DNA of 48,454 nt from Sva-07 sp963717385 (GTDB lineage: Bacteria > Actinomycetota > Acidimicrobiia > Acidimicrobiales > Ilumatobacteraceae). The stretch is from positions 1-48,454 of the forward strand of contig CAVQWE010000009.1 of NCBI GenBank assembly GCA_963717385.1, written 5' to 3'. The first letter of the stretch is position 1, and every line of letters begins with the position of its first letter. The notes below the pieces were generated by a model. It saw nothing but the letters and a program-made list of their open reading frames with translations, was not told where the DNA came from and searched no databases. Of the stretch, positions 8,990 through 18,426 are shown piece after piece. The translations under genes were made by a program, and so were the position numbers.

Positions 8990-10190
8990 GTGACGGCACC
9001 TGCCGAGTCCGGTCACGCCGCGGGTTCGTGCCCGGTCTGTGGGTCGCGAGACCACCAGCCGGTGCTGTCGTTGGAGCGACTGCCGGTGTTGATCAACGCG
9101 CAGGTCCGTCCCGACGCCGCGCTCGACGTGCAGCGCGGCGACATGGACCTGGTGGTGTGTACCGGCTGTGCCCACCTCTTCAATCGCGCGTTCGACGAGT
9201 CGTTGCTCGACTACGACGCTTCGTACGAGAACACGCTGCACTATTCCGAGCACTTCCAACGCATGCGCGTGCGCTGGCCGAGCGTCTCGTCGAGACCCAC
9301 GGACTCGCCGGCGCATCGGTGGCCGAACTGGGCTCCGGCCCGGGCCATTTCCTCTCGATGCTGTGCGAGGCAGGTGTTGCGGTCGCGACCGGTTTCGATC
9401 CGAGCTACGACGCGGCTCGCCTGGGGGCGCCGACGAACTCGGCGGTGTCGGTGTCGACCGAACTGTTTCCGGCTCGACGGCTCCCTTCGGGTGGCGATGG
9501 CCTTCTCGCAACACGTGCTCGAGCACCTCGAGTCGCCCGTCGACGCGCTCGAAGCGCTTCGAGCTGCCGTCGTGGACTCCCGAGGTGTCGTGTACACCGA
9601 GGTGCCGAATGGCGACCTGATGCTGCGTGACTGTGCGCTGTGGGACCTGATCTACGAACATCGCTCGTACTTCGTCGAGAACTCGCTTCGAACGGCTTGC
9701 ACCAGGGCCGGCTTGCGGGTCGACGAGCTCGGCACGTCGTTCGGCGAGCAGTTCCTGTGGTGCGAGTCGACGCCGGCCACCGAGCCGACTGCTCGGCAGC
9801 GACGCAGCGTCGATCGACGGCGCGGTGTCGACGGCCATCGAGTTCGGTCACACGGCTCGGGCACGGCTCGACGAGGCCCGCGACGAACTCGTCGCCTACG
9901 CCGAAACCGGCCCGGTGGTGCTGTGGGGCGCGGGTTCGAAGGGTGCGACCTACCTCAACCTCGTCGGTGATGCGGCGCCGGTCGCCGGGGTCGTCGACAT
10001 CAACCCCCGCAAGTGCGGCTGGGGTGTGCCTGGCACGCCGCTGACCATCTCGGCACCTGATGCGCTCACCGCAATCGGGCCCAGCACGGTGTTGGTGGCG
10101 AATCCGATCTACATCGACGAGATCCAGTCGAAGCTCGCCGGCATCGGTGTGGGCGCTGACGTTCGCGCACTGTGGGGCAGCGCCGGGTGA
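8990..10190 (+). CDS. SAM-dependent methyltransferase, third of the tandem set (three frameshifts)
   Basis: Same architecture as its two upstream neighbours: N-terminal CPVCGS and CTGCAHLFNRAFDE, SAM loop VAELGSGPGHFLSML, then QHVLEHLESPVDALEAL and YEHRSYF. The C-terminal domain has VVLWGAGSKGATYLNL and GVVDINPRKCGWGVPGTP, ending ADVRALWGSAG. GTG 8990 follows the previous stop by two bases. The frame changes near 9275, near 9475 and near 9820. Homology to the neighbouring intact paralog continues across each break, which argues for sequence errors rather than decay. The stop overlaps the GTG of the first sulfotransferase (GTGA, 10187-10190), linking methylation and sulfation genes in one operon. 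Confidence 0.9.
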
Positions 10191-11077
10191 CGCGGCATCA
10201 CCCGGACTTCTTCGTCGTCGGGGCCTATCGCAGCGGCACCACGTCGTTGTACCGCTCGCTCGGCGAGCACCCCGACGTGTTCGTACCCATCGTCAAGGAA
10301 CCGAACTTCTACGCTGTCGACGGCAATCCCGATGCGTCTGCAGAGCTTCGGGCCCGGTCGATCGTCGATCGAGCCGAGTACGAGGCGCTGTACCGCGGCG
10401 CGAGCGACCACCAGCGAACGGGCGACCTCTCGCCCGAATACCTGCGCAACCCCTTCGCGGCCGAGCGTCTCCGTCGCGACCGCCCCGATGCTCCACTGGT
10501 CGCTGTGTTGCGCAACCCGATCGAGCGGGCGTGGTCCGACTTTCTGATGCACCGGCGCGATGGAACCGAGCGTGCCGACACGTTCCGCCAGGCATTGGAC
10601 GAACAAGATGCACGCCGAGCGGGAACCGATCGTCTGGCTCCTCACTACATCGACAGCGGGATGTACTCCGACCAGATTCGCCGCTATCACCACTGCTTCC
10701 CGGTCGAGCAGCTGATGGTCAGGTTGTACGACGATCTGGTCACCGACCGCGCACAGTTGCTGAGCGACATCTTCGACCACATCGGTGTCGATCCGTCGTT
10801 CACGGTGTCGGGAGATGATCCGGTCAATGCGTCGGGCGTTCCCACCAATCGAGTCGCCACTGCGGCGCTCCGGGTGAAGGCCGCGGTCAGCCCCCATCTC
10901 GGGCGTGGCGTCGTCGAGCGGGTCCGTCCGACGTGGGATCGCTATCTGCGCCGAAATCTCGTCAAACCGGAACTCGACGACGCCGATCGCGAACGGCTCG
11001 TCGAGATCTACCGAGACGACATCGCAGCGCTGGCGGACGTGATCCACCGCGACTTGACGCACTGGTTGGACCGGTGA
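10187..11077 (+). CDS. PAPS-dependent sulfotransferase 1
   Basis: An intact protein of 296 residues. The 5'-phosphosulfate loop is FVVGAYRSGTTSLYRSL near the N-terminus, and the 3'-phosphate site is VLRNPIERAWSDFLMHRR. Both are standard for bacterial carbohydrate sulfotransferases of the heparan-type superfamily. TGDLSPEYLRNPFAA is the acceptor-side region. It transfers sulfate from 3'-phosphoadenylyl sulfate to a hydroxyl, here most likely on the polysaccharide or its lipid-linked intermediate. It is cytoplasmic: there is no signal peptide or membrane segment. GTG 10187 overlaps the previous stop. PAPS could be supplied by the cysD and cysN/C genes at 39.6-42.5 kb of the same locus. Confidence 0.92.
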   Translation: MTRHHPDFFVVGAYRSGTTSLYRSLGEHPDVFVPIVKEPNFYAVDGNPDASAELRARSIVDRAEYEALYRGASDHQRTGDLSPEYLRNPFAAERLRRDRPDAPLVAVLRNPIERAWSDFLMHRRDGTERADTFRQALDEQDARRAGTDRLAPHYIDSGMYSDQIRRYHHCFPVEQLMVRLYDDLVTDRAQLLSDIFDHIGVDPSFTVSGDDPVNASGVPTNRVATAALRVKAAVSPHLGRGVVERVRPTWDRYLRRNLVKPELDDADRERLVEIYRDDIAALADVIHRDLTHWLDR

Positions 11078-11102
11078 GTTCTCGAACACCGCAAGGGTTG
11101 CG

Positions 11103-11732
11103 ATGACTCGGCCGGATCGGGTGTACCTCGACATCGCGGTGCGCAACGCGGTGCGGGAGGCGATCTGGTTCGCCACGTGCCGGCACGAGCAGGGACCCAA
11201 ACGCAACGTGTTGCTCTTTGCATCGCGGCGCGGCGGCAGCACCTTCGCCATGGAGCTGATCGGGGCCAATCGGGGAGTCCGTACGCTCGACCAACCGTTC
11301 TCCACCGTGTCCCGAGCGATCACGTCAGGTCAGGCTGCAGCGATTCCGCGGTTCAACCAGGGACAGCTCACCTCGGTCGACGCGGTCGTCGATGCGCGGC
11401 TCACCGACATGATGCAGCAGGTGTTCGCAGGTCGGCTGGTGATCAACGCGCCGACGAAGTTCTGGAAGCGTGACGTGGTGTTCCGCTCGAATCGTCTGGT
11501 GTTGAAGATCACCGATGCGAAACCGATCATCGGATGGTTCGACGAGCACGTCGACGCCGAGATCGTCTACCTCACGCGGCATCCTGTGCCCCAAGCGTTG
11601 TCGTGTATTCGCAACGGCTGGAATCTCACGGTGGACGCGCACCTCCGTGACGAACTCGACGCAACCGATCACCAACGTTGTGGCCGGTTGCTGGATGCGT
11701 TCGGGTACGACCCGGAGATCACCGGGCCCTGA
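11103..11732 (+). CDS. Sulfotransferase-family protein 2, apparently C-terminally truncated
   Basis: LLFASRRGGSTFAMELIGAN is a PAPS-binding loop and VYLTRHPVPQALSCIRNGW is the 3'-phosphate site. At 209 residues the protein lacks roughly the last third usual for the family: it ends with FGYDPEITGP soon after the 3'-phosphate region. The stop (11730-11732) is two bases from the stop of a convergent minus-strand glycosyltransferase, and from here four kilobases of the locus run in the opposite direction. A truncation at an inversion or insertion boundary is plausible. No downstream frame clearly continues the domain, so a simple indel is less likely than in its neighbours. Activity is doubtful. 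Confidence 0.75.
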   Translation: MTRPDRVYLDIAVRNAVREAIWFATCRHEQGPKRNVLLFASRRGGSTFAMELIGANRGVRTLDQPFSTVSRAITSGQAAAIPRFNQGQLTSVDAVVDARLTDMMQQVFAGRLVINAPTKFWKRDVVFRSNRLVLKITDAKPIIGWFDEHVDAEIVYLTRHPVPQALSCIRNGWNLTVDAHLRDELDATDHQRCGRLLDAFGYDPEITGP

Positions 11733-11734
11733 GC

Positions 11735-12676
11735 TCACGCCCCGTGGGTCGTCTCGTACTCCTGGTAGCGCCGGCCGGCGAGACCGGTCAGCATGCCGCA
11801 ACCGAATGCGACCTGGGTGATCCCGTTGAACCAATGGGCCTTGCCACGCACGCTGCCCACGGCGATGCGTCCGGCGCCCGAGATGATCTGGACGAGACCA
11901 TTGCCGACCCGTCGCACGTAGCGGACCGGTCGGGGGTCGCGTGCCCGAAGTGACAGGCTGAGCGTCTGACCGCGGCGGTACTCGCGCCGCGCAAGCCAAC
12001 GTTCGGTGACCTTGCTCGGCGGGATGGTCTCGTACACCGTTGCCCGATCGCACCACACCAGACGGTGACCGGACTCGCGGAGTTGGGCGAAGAGGTGCGT
12101 GTCCTCTCCACCGGACATTCCGAACGATGGGTCGAACGGTGGGTCGAATGCGCTCAGGCACTCGAGGGAGATCAGCACGCTCGAGGTGGTGGCGTAGCCG
12201 ATCTGTTCGTGGTGCTCGTGTCGCGGGCGATCGAAGAAGCCTCCGTCGACGACCCAGTCCGGTGGCGGGTCGGTGAAGACGGGCAACACGGGCCCGGTGA
12301 CGACGTCGGCCGAGGTGTCGATGTGTGTCGAGACCAGCTCGTGCAGCCATGACGGCTCAGGCCATTCGTCGTCGTCGATGAAGCACAGCACGTCGGCCTG
12401 CCACGCGCTGGCAGCGGCAACGGCAGCGTTTCGTGCTGCAGAAATGCCACGGGCGGGCTCGTGGACGTACTCCGTCGTGAATCGGCCGTCGGCCCGGCCT
12501 TCGACTTGTTCGCGAGCCGAGCCCTCAGGATCATTGTCCACAATGACCACGAGCAGCTCGCCCGGCGGAACCGGGTCGAGCTGCTCGAGTGCGTCCAGGA
12601 GCCGGCCGAGGCCCTCAGGACGGAGATAGGTCAGCGCGCAGATCGCTGTGCGCACGCTGATGTCAGCCTGCGGCAA
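11735..12676 (-). CDS. GT2-family glycosyltransferase
   Basis: An intact protein of 313 residues with a GT-A fold. AICALTYLRPEGLGRLLDAL starts the nucleotide-binding region, VVIVDNDPEG follows, and CFIDDDEWPEPSW supplies the DxD metal site. FGMSGGEDTHLFAQL is the acceptor-side ED motif. It probably transfers one sugar to the lipid-linked oligosaccharide. The listed start is a TTG that overlaps the previous gene's stop by 14 bases; GTG at 12655 (reading VRTAICALTYLRP) removes the overlap and may be the true start. It is a paralog of the GT2 gene at 18423-19360: both start with TYLRP.GL.RLL, share VDND and a GGED motif, and end with a similar C-terminal hydrophobic segment plus YQEY or YREY. 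Confidence 0.9.
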   Translation of the reverse strand: MPQADISVRTAICALTYLRPEGLGRLLDALEQLDPVPPGELLVVIVDNDPEGSAREQVEGRADGRFTTEYVHEPARGISAARNAAVAAASAWQADVLCFIDDDEWPEPSWLHELVSTHIDTSADVVTGPVLPVFTDPPPDWVVDGGFFDRPRHEHHEQIGYATTSSVLISLECLSAFDPPFDPSFGMSGGEDTHLFAQLRESGHRLVWCDRATVYETIPPSKVTERWLARREYRRGQTLSLSLRARDPRPVRYVRRVGNGLVQIISGAGRIAVGSVRGKAHWFNGITQVAFGCGMLTGLAGRRYQEYETTHGA

Positions 12677-13991
12677 CCGTGGCTGAAGCCCAGCCCTTCC
12701 AGCTTCCGTTCACGTAGGCACGCACCTGCACCGTGTAGTCCTGACCACTGGAGAGACCAGTCACCGTCTTGGACGATGTGCGAGTCGGAGCGATCCAATC
12801 CCACCCGTTGGTTCCCTCAGCCTGGTAGCGGAACTGGAACAGCTTGGCGACGGGGTGGCTCCACGTGGTCGTCAGCGAGCGAGCTCCCGGCGTCACGGTG
12901 ACCTTCGGCGTGGTCGTGGTCGCTTCGATCACGGTTGCGCCGCCGCCACCCGAACCGCCCGGCGTGGTGGTCGTGGGCGTGGTCGTGGTCGGCGTCGACC
13001 CGCTGCCATTGGGGCTGGCGACGGTGGAACCCCACGGGTTCCACTTGCCGTCGAAGTAGGCGCGCACCTGGACGTCGTAACGCTGGCCGTTCACCAGACC
13101 AGTGACGGTTCGGGCGTTGGTCTTGGCGGGACGATCCCACTCCCACTTCTGCGTGTTCGTCGCCTTGTAGCGGAACTGGAAGAGATCGGCCTGGGGGTGA
13201 TCCCAAGCAACAGCGAACGAGCCGTTGCCCGCCGTGACGTCAATCGTCGGCGTGGCCGAGCCGCTGCTCGGCGCCGTCGTGGTGGGCGTGCCGCCGCCTG
13301 GGGAGGTGGTCGGGGGTGCCGTGGTCGGGGGTGCCGTGGTCGGCGGTGGGTTGGTCGGCGGCGGAGTCGTGCCGCCGCCACCTCCACCGGTGCCGCACAG
13401 CGACGTGTTCCAATCGGACGGGCACGAGAGCTTCTCGCCCTTGGCGACGAAGATCAGTTCCGAGCTCATCGTGATCGGGATGTGCTGGTTGAGGTCGTTG
13501 CCCGGGTAGCAGGCCTGGCCACAGCGGCTGCTCAGGAGCAGCTTGCCGCTGGTTCCTGGGTTCTTGATCATGATGCGACCGCGGGAAGCCTGCTTCGACC
13601 AGTCGTAGACGCCGTTCTTCTTCCACCAGGTATTGGGCGTGCCCAAGTCGATGTAGAAGGTGCCGGTTCCGGTGAAGGTGACGCCGTTGGTGCCGGCGCA
13701 GGTTTCGTACTTGTTCTTCGTGGAACCCTCGTCACGCCAGAAGCACACCGCCGGCTGTACGGCTTTGCTGGATGGCTTCGAGGTGACGGTGATCTTGATG
13801 AAGGCTCGACCATTGGTGTTGCTCGTGGTCGAGCCGAGCGTCGGCTCCCAGTACTGAGAGGAGGTTTGCTGGAGGCCGTTGGCCTTCCAGACCGTGTTCT
13901 GGGTGCCGGCAGCTTGGCTGACCGAGGCCGCCGGAACGACGACGAGTGCCGCAGCCGCGAGGCCGATCGACGTGAGGACCTGTTTGAGCAT
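12663..13991 (-). CDS. Secreted protein: six-cysteine domain plus two FN3-like domains
   Basis: MLKQVLTSIGLAAAALVVVP is a clear signal peptide with a likely cleavage after SQAA. Residues 30-200 form a domain with cysteines at 83, 98, 157, 161, 190 and 199 that also occurs in the GH26-like protein at 23.3-25.5 kb. A Pro/Thr linker follows. Then come two FN3-like domains (each with FQFRY...W.W...VTGL..G..Y.VQVRAY..G.W..W) joined by a Thr/Gly linker, with the last one at the extreme C-terminus. There are 442 residues if ATG 13991 is used, chosen because it begins the signal peptide and follows GGGAAAG-like purines. The function is unknown; carbohydrate binding at the cell surface is a guess. An upstream promoter-like sequence is listed separately. 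Confidence 0.86.
   Translation of the reverse strand: MLKQVLTSIGLAAAALVVVPAASVSQAAGTQNTVWKANGLQQTSSQYWEPTLGSTTSNTNGRAFIKITVTSKPSSKAVQPAVCFWRDEGSTKNKYETCAGTNGVTFTGTGTFYIDLGTPNTWWKKNGVYDWSKQASRGRIMIKNPGTSGKLLLSSRCGQACYPGNDLNQHIPITMSSELIFVAKGEKLSCPSDWNTSLCGTGGGGGGTTPPPTNPPPTTAPPTTAPPTTSPGGGTPTTTAPSSGSATPTIDVTAGNGSFAVAWDHPQADLFQFRYKATNTQKWEWDRPAKTNARTVTGLVNGQRYDVQVRAYFDGKWNPWGSTVASPNGSGSTPTTTTPTTTTPGGSGGGGATVIEATTTTPKVTVTPGARSLTTTWSHPVAKLFQFRYQAEGTNGWDWIAPTRTSSKTVTGLSSGQDYTVQVRAYVNGSWKGWASATVAAG
13392..13904 (-). other. Six-cysteine domain, copy A (unrecognised family)
   Basis: Encodes the region with CFW, ETC, RCGQACY, CPSDW and LCG. It shares with copy B (24516-25031) the pattern CxW, ETCxG, WW+KxG, DW, RCGxACYxG, HxPIT and VAKGxKL, plus a terminal CG. 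Six cysteines in the same order suggest three disulfides in an exported fold. I cannot name the family. Confidence 0.75.
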
Positions 13992-14043
13992 GAGTGACTC
14001 TTTCCCGCGATAGAGGATGGGTGGGACTCCCAACAACGGGCGA

Positions 14044-14071
14044 TTATTACAAATGTGTTGCGAAATTGCAA
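14044..14071 (-). promoter_or_regulatory. Candidate promoter for the secreted six-cysteine protein
   Basis: On the minus strand TTGCAA (14071-14066) and TAATAA (14049-14044) are separated by 16 bases, in a markedly AT-rich gap between the flippase stop and the ATG at 13991. The -10 box lies about 52 bases before the start codon. GTTGC/GCAAC arms at 14057-14072 also form an inverted repeat overlapping the -35 box, possibly an operator. Confidence 0.45.
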
Positions 14072-14094
14072 CCCCCAATCCTCGGCCCGGCGGG

Positions 14095-15616
14095 TCAGCG
14101 GCGCAGCATCGCCCAGAAGTCGCGAGCTGCCCGGGGCCGGAACGCAGCAATGTACAACCCGTACACCGCAAGGCTCACCAGGCACCCGGCGAGGAGTTGG
14201 AGGAAGTTCGACGCTGCCTGCGCGTCCAGCAACCGGACGACTCCGTTTGCGGCGAGCGCCGCGATCCCCGCAGCGACTCCGGCGGCCATGGCACCGCGAG
14301 TCACGTAGAACAGATTCGCCCCGATGAGGCGAAGCGGTATCCAGAAGGCGAGTGGCGTGAGGAGTGCCGTTCCGATCAGGTAGCCCCAGGCGACGCCCAC
14401 GACGCCATGGATGCTCCCGATCGAGTAGGCGATCACGAGGAAGATGCTGCTGCCGATCTGCCACCGCAACGACAGATCGGCGCGTCCGCGGGCGTTGTAG
14501 AGACTCCCCGTCGTCGATGTGACGGCCTGGAGGGCAGAGGTCAACGCGATCAAGCCGATGATGTCGGCGGTCGGCGCCCACTTGGGGCCGAGAGCGAACC
14601 CGACGAGTGGTTGGGCGACGGCCATGACCGTCGCACACAGCGGAAACAGCAGGAACGCGATGCCGCTGACGCTGCGCTCGTACGTGGTCGCCATCGCCTT
14701 GTGGTCCGACTGCATTCGAGCGAGGCTCGGGAACACGACGTCGCGATATGTCTGCGCCGACGTCTGAACCGGGTAGCGCATCAGGCGGTTGGCGAGCCCG
14801 TAGTAACCGAGTTCGGTCGTACCGATGAACCGCCCGATGATGAAACGGTCACCGGCATACGACACGTATCCGAACAGGTTCTGGATGCTCAATCTGGTGC
14901 TGAATCCGGAGATCTCCGACAGCGTCGAACGTGAGAAGTGGCGCGAGGGCCTCCAACGCACGATGGTCCAGGCAGAGCGCGACGCCGACGGCGCTCCCGG
15001 CGATCGTGCCGATGACGAGCGACCAGACGCCGACCCCGGACAACGCAAGGGCCAGCGAGACGATCGCGGTGACGGACACGTTGGTCACGTTCGCGAGGGC
15101 CAGGTGGCGAAACTGCATACGGCGACGGAACAGACCGTTCGGCACGTGCATGAAGCTGTTGACGAGGGCGAGAAAGCCGAGGCCGCGAACGATCCCGGTC
15201 GCGTCCGGATCGCCCAGCAACCGTGCGATCGGCGAGGCCCACACCATCAACAGTGCGGTGGTCATTGCCCCGATCGACAGGTTCCAGAAGAAGACGCTGC
15301 TCGCGAGACCCTGCGTCAACCGAGGGACTCGCACCATTGCAACCGTTGTGCCGGTGTCGCCCAGGACTCGTTCGAAGAAGCCGGTGACCACGGTGACCAG
15401 AGCGACGACGCCGAAGTCCTGAGGCGTCAGCAACCTGGTCAGCGCCAGCATCGAGCCGATGCGGATGAGCTGCATGCCGACCTGAGTCGGACCCATCCAT
15501 CTCACGCCCGAGCCCACCGCGCGCCCGGCGCGCCTCCCGCCGCCACCATCGGGCGGGTGCTCGTCGATGACGTAGTCGGGGGAGCGTGGCGACGGTTCTT
15601 TCGTGGCGCCCGTCAC
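14095..15616 (-). CDS. Wzx-type polysaccharide flippase, MOP superfamily (one frameshift)
   Basis: A hydrophobic protein of about 507 residues with roughly twelve to fourteen membrane helices. It starts with a soluble basic tail, then MGPTQVGMQLIRIGSMLALTRLLTPQDFGVVALV, the typical first-helix region of WzxC-like lipopolysaccharide exporters. The later half has FGYVSYAGDRFIIGRF and TTELGYYGLANRLMRYP, also typical. It would flip the undecaprenyl-linked repeat unit to the outer face. The frame breaks once near 14930, within the sixth or seventh helix region; both halves fit the family. The start is GTG at 15616. The neighbouring genes on this strand are the secreted six-cysteine protein and a GT2. 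Confidence 0.88.
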
Positions 15617-15718
15617 CTGGAGGAGATCCGCTGGAAGTTGGCGACCGCATGAGGGGTGCCGAACGCCGCCACCGACACGTCAGATCGTCGATGGCTCACG
15701 GGCTGATAGTATAGGGCG

Positions 15719-17012
15719 GTGTCTTCTTGGCGGAAAGACGACCACCATCGTGTGAACGAGAGCGTTGCGGTTGGCGAGCCCGACGGCAGCCCTCGGGCTT
15801 CGAGGCGATCCGTGGTCATCCACGACTTCTCTGGGCATCCGTTCCAGGTGCAGCTGGCGCGCCATCTCGCTCGTCGAGATGGCTACAACGTGACCCACCT
15901 CTACTGCTCGTCGTTCCAGACCCCGCACGGTGACATCGGTGGCAGCGAGGGGACGCAATTCCAGAGCGTGGGCATCGAACTGCGTCGCCCGTTCGCCAAA
16001 TACTCCGCCGGGCGGCGCGCGCTCCAGGAGCTGGAATACGGCTGGCGGTTGGCCCGGGCGGTGTCGGTTCGGTCGCCGCAGCTCGTGGTCTCGGCGAACA
16101 CGCCGTTGTTGGCGGCACTGGTCTTCCACCTGGCGATGTGGGTCCGTCGAACTCCCGTGATCTTCTGGATGCAGGATGTGTACAGCGAGGCCATGGGGGC
16201 ACATCTACGGCGCCGCGGTGGCATCATCGCGTCGGTCGCTGGCGTGGACGATGGGCAGGGTCGAGCGATGGATCGCGCGATCGAGCGATCGTGTCGTGGC
16301 GATCAGCGAGGCGTTCGTCGACACGCTGACGCACTGGGGCGTGCCGACGTCTCGAATCGACGTCGTCGAGAACTGGGCGCCGCTCGAAGAAGTGCCGCAG
16401 GGATCTCGACCCAACGCCTGGTCGGAGCGCCACGGCATCGAGGCCGACCAGGTGGTGTTGCTCTACGCCGGCACCCTCGGGCTGAAGCACCGCCCCGAGC
16501 TCTTGCTCGCCCTCGCAGATGCGTTTGCGGACGACCCGAACGTTCGCGTGGTGGTGGCGTCAGAAGGCGTGGGGGCCAACTGGCTTCGCTCGAAGTCGTC
16601 ACCGGGCATGGAACAGATCCCATTCCAGCCGTACGACGAACTCCCCAGTATGCTTGCCTCTGCTGACGTCCTGCTGGTTCTTCTCGAGCCTGATGCGGGC
16701 GAGTATTCGGTCCCTTCGAAGGTGTTGACCTACCACTGTGCTGGTCGGCCGATCCTGGGGGCGATGCCGTCGATGAATCTCGCTTCGTCGATCATTCGCA
16801 CGAACGACTCAGGTGTGGTCGTCGATCCGAACGATGTCGACGCGTTCGTCGAGCAGGCCCGGTGTTTGATCGGCGATGCGGGCCAGCGGCAGCGGCAGGG
16901 AGCCAACGCTCGCGCCTATGCCGAGCGGACGTTCGACATCGATGCCATCACGGATCGTTTCGTCGGGTTCGTCGACGATGCGCTCGCCGACCGTGCCGCA
17001 GGACGGCGTTGA
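15719..17012 (+). CDS. GT4-family glycosyltransferase, WbuB-like (one frameshift)
   Basis: The N-terminal domain begins VVIHDFSGHPFQVQLARHLA and contains VVSANTPLLAALVFHLAMW and VIFWMQDVYSEAMGAHL. In WbuB-like enzymes this region includes a membrane-associated helix. The C-terminal domain has VVAISEAFVDTL, IDVVENWAPLEE, VVLLYAGTLGLKHRPELL and EPDAGEYSVPSKVLTYHCAG, the nucleotide-sugar site. It probably adds an amino sugar or hexose to the lipid-linked acceptor. The frame shifts once near 16195, in the loop between the two domains. GTG 15719 is the only reasonable start; there is no good Shine-Dalgarno sequence. It restarts the plus-strand half of the cluster after the inverted block, diverging from the flippase. 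Confidence 0.88.
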
Positions 17013-17052
17013 CATGCCCCTCGGGTGACGTGACGTCGCTACTGGTCCCGAC

Positions 17053-18426
17053 GTGTTGATCGTCATCGCCGGATCAGGGCTGATGTTGGTCGCCTTGCTG
17101 AGCTGGTTCTACATGCTCGAGCTGCGCAGCGAACGGCACACGATCTTCCTGGTGTTGGTGTTCACCCTGATCGTCGAAGCCGTGCTCGCAGGTCCGGCCT
17201 TCGACGTCGCAGTCGGCATCCTTCGGCCCCGCATCGGCGGCCAGGATTTTCGTCCGCCCGACCTCATCATCGTCGCTGCGGTCGCCGCTCATCTCCTCGC
17301 TGGTCGCGGACGGCAGATCTCCGGCCTTGCTGCGGCTTGGAGTGCCTTCATCGCGGTCTATGTGCTCGGCGCCGCGATCGGAGTGCTCAACGATCTCCCG
17401 ATGTCCGACGTGTTGTTCCAGGGCAAGGCCGCGTTCTACCTCGTCGGTGGGATGGTCGTGGCTTCGGGAGCCGATGTGCGGCGGGTGTTCAACGACGTCG
17501 GCAGGCTCGGCGTCGCGCTCGGCGTTGCTGGTGCCGATCGGACTCATCGTTCGAATCACGGGTGTTCGGTTCAACGTCGATACACCGGTTCAACGGCTCC
17601 GCGGACTCGGGCTGATGAGTAACGATTCGATCACGATCCTCGTGCTCATCGGTGCGATGGTCGTGGTCACCGAAGCCTGCCGACGAAGCCCGCGGCTGCT
17701 CGTCCTCGTATCGGGCGGTGTGCTCCTGCTCGCTCCGATCGCTGGAAAGCAACGAGCGTCGTACCTGGTTCTGGGTTTTGTGATCGTTGCGCTGGTGCTG
17801 TTGCAAATGGGGGTGACCTGGCGGCGGCGTTCGGCGGTCACCCCGTTGGAGGTGGTGCTCGGATGCGCGGCGCTCTTCGGTGTGGTCATCGCGGGGTTCC
17901 TGGCGACCGCTTCGCCTGGCGTGATCGGCAGTCAGGTCGAGGACGCGTTTGGTGGCGCAGGCGAGCAGCGAAGCGCTGAATCTCGAGTCGAGCTCTACGG
18001 CGAGGCGCTGTCGGTAATTGAGGAGAACCCTGTGATCGGTGGCGGGGTGGGCACAACGGTGATGCGACGCATCGAGAGCACCCAGCAGGAGCTTCCGGCG
18101 GCGGCGCACAACCTCGTGCTCGACATCGCGCTGCGAACCGGATTGATCGGGTCTCACCCTCCTCGACGGTTGCGATTGCCGCGTCGACGATCAAGGGAGT
18201 GTCGATCTGGAGATCGAAGATCGACAACGCCGTGGCGGCGGTTTCGGTGTCGTGCGTGATCATCATGCTCGGTGTGGTCACGAAGGGAATGGTCGAGCCG
18301 GCCACCGACAAGTTCAGGCTCAGCTTGTTGTTGGGGTTGTCGATCGGCGGGCTCCTGGCGTGCGCCGCGACGAGAAGCGCGGACGCGTCCGATGTGCCCG
18401 CATCAGAAACGGTGGTGGCCCGGTGA
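17053..18426 (+). CDS. O-antigen polymerase/ligase-like membrane protein, Wzy/WaaL type (two frameshifts)
   Basis: Multi-spanning membrane protein of about 457 residues. Visible helices include LIVIAGSGLMLVALLSWFYM, TIFLVLVFTLIVEAVLAG, LIIVAAVAAHLLAG, SITILVLIGAMVVV, LLVLVSGGVLLLAPIAG and SYLVLGFVIVALVLLQMG. The large periplasmic loop has ESRVELYGEALSVIEENPVIG followed by HNLVLDIALRTGLIG, the conserved region of the O-antigen ligase/polymerase family. It likely polymerises the flipped repeat units or ligates the chain. Shifts lie near 17525 and near 18155. The GTG at 17053 starts the first helix, and the stop at 18424-18426 overlaps the next GTG (GTGA). Wzy and WaaL cannot be separated by sequence alone; flippase and chain-length genes nearby favour Wzy. 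Confidence 0.85.

Noticed and set aside
12855..13997. Plus-strand open frame of 380 codons over the secreted six-cysteine protein
   Set aside because: It is antisense to a gene with a signal peptide and recognisable domains; its sequence is Arg/Gly repeats with no motif.
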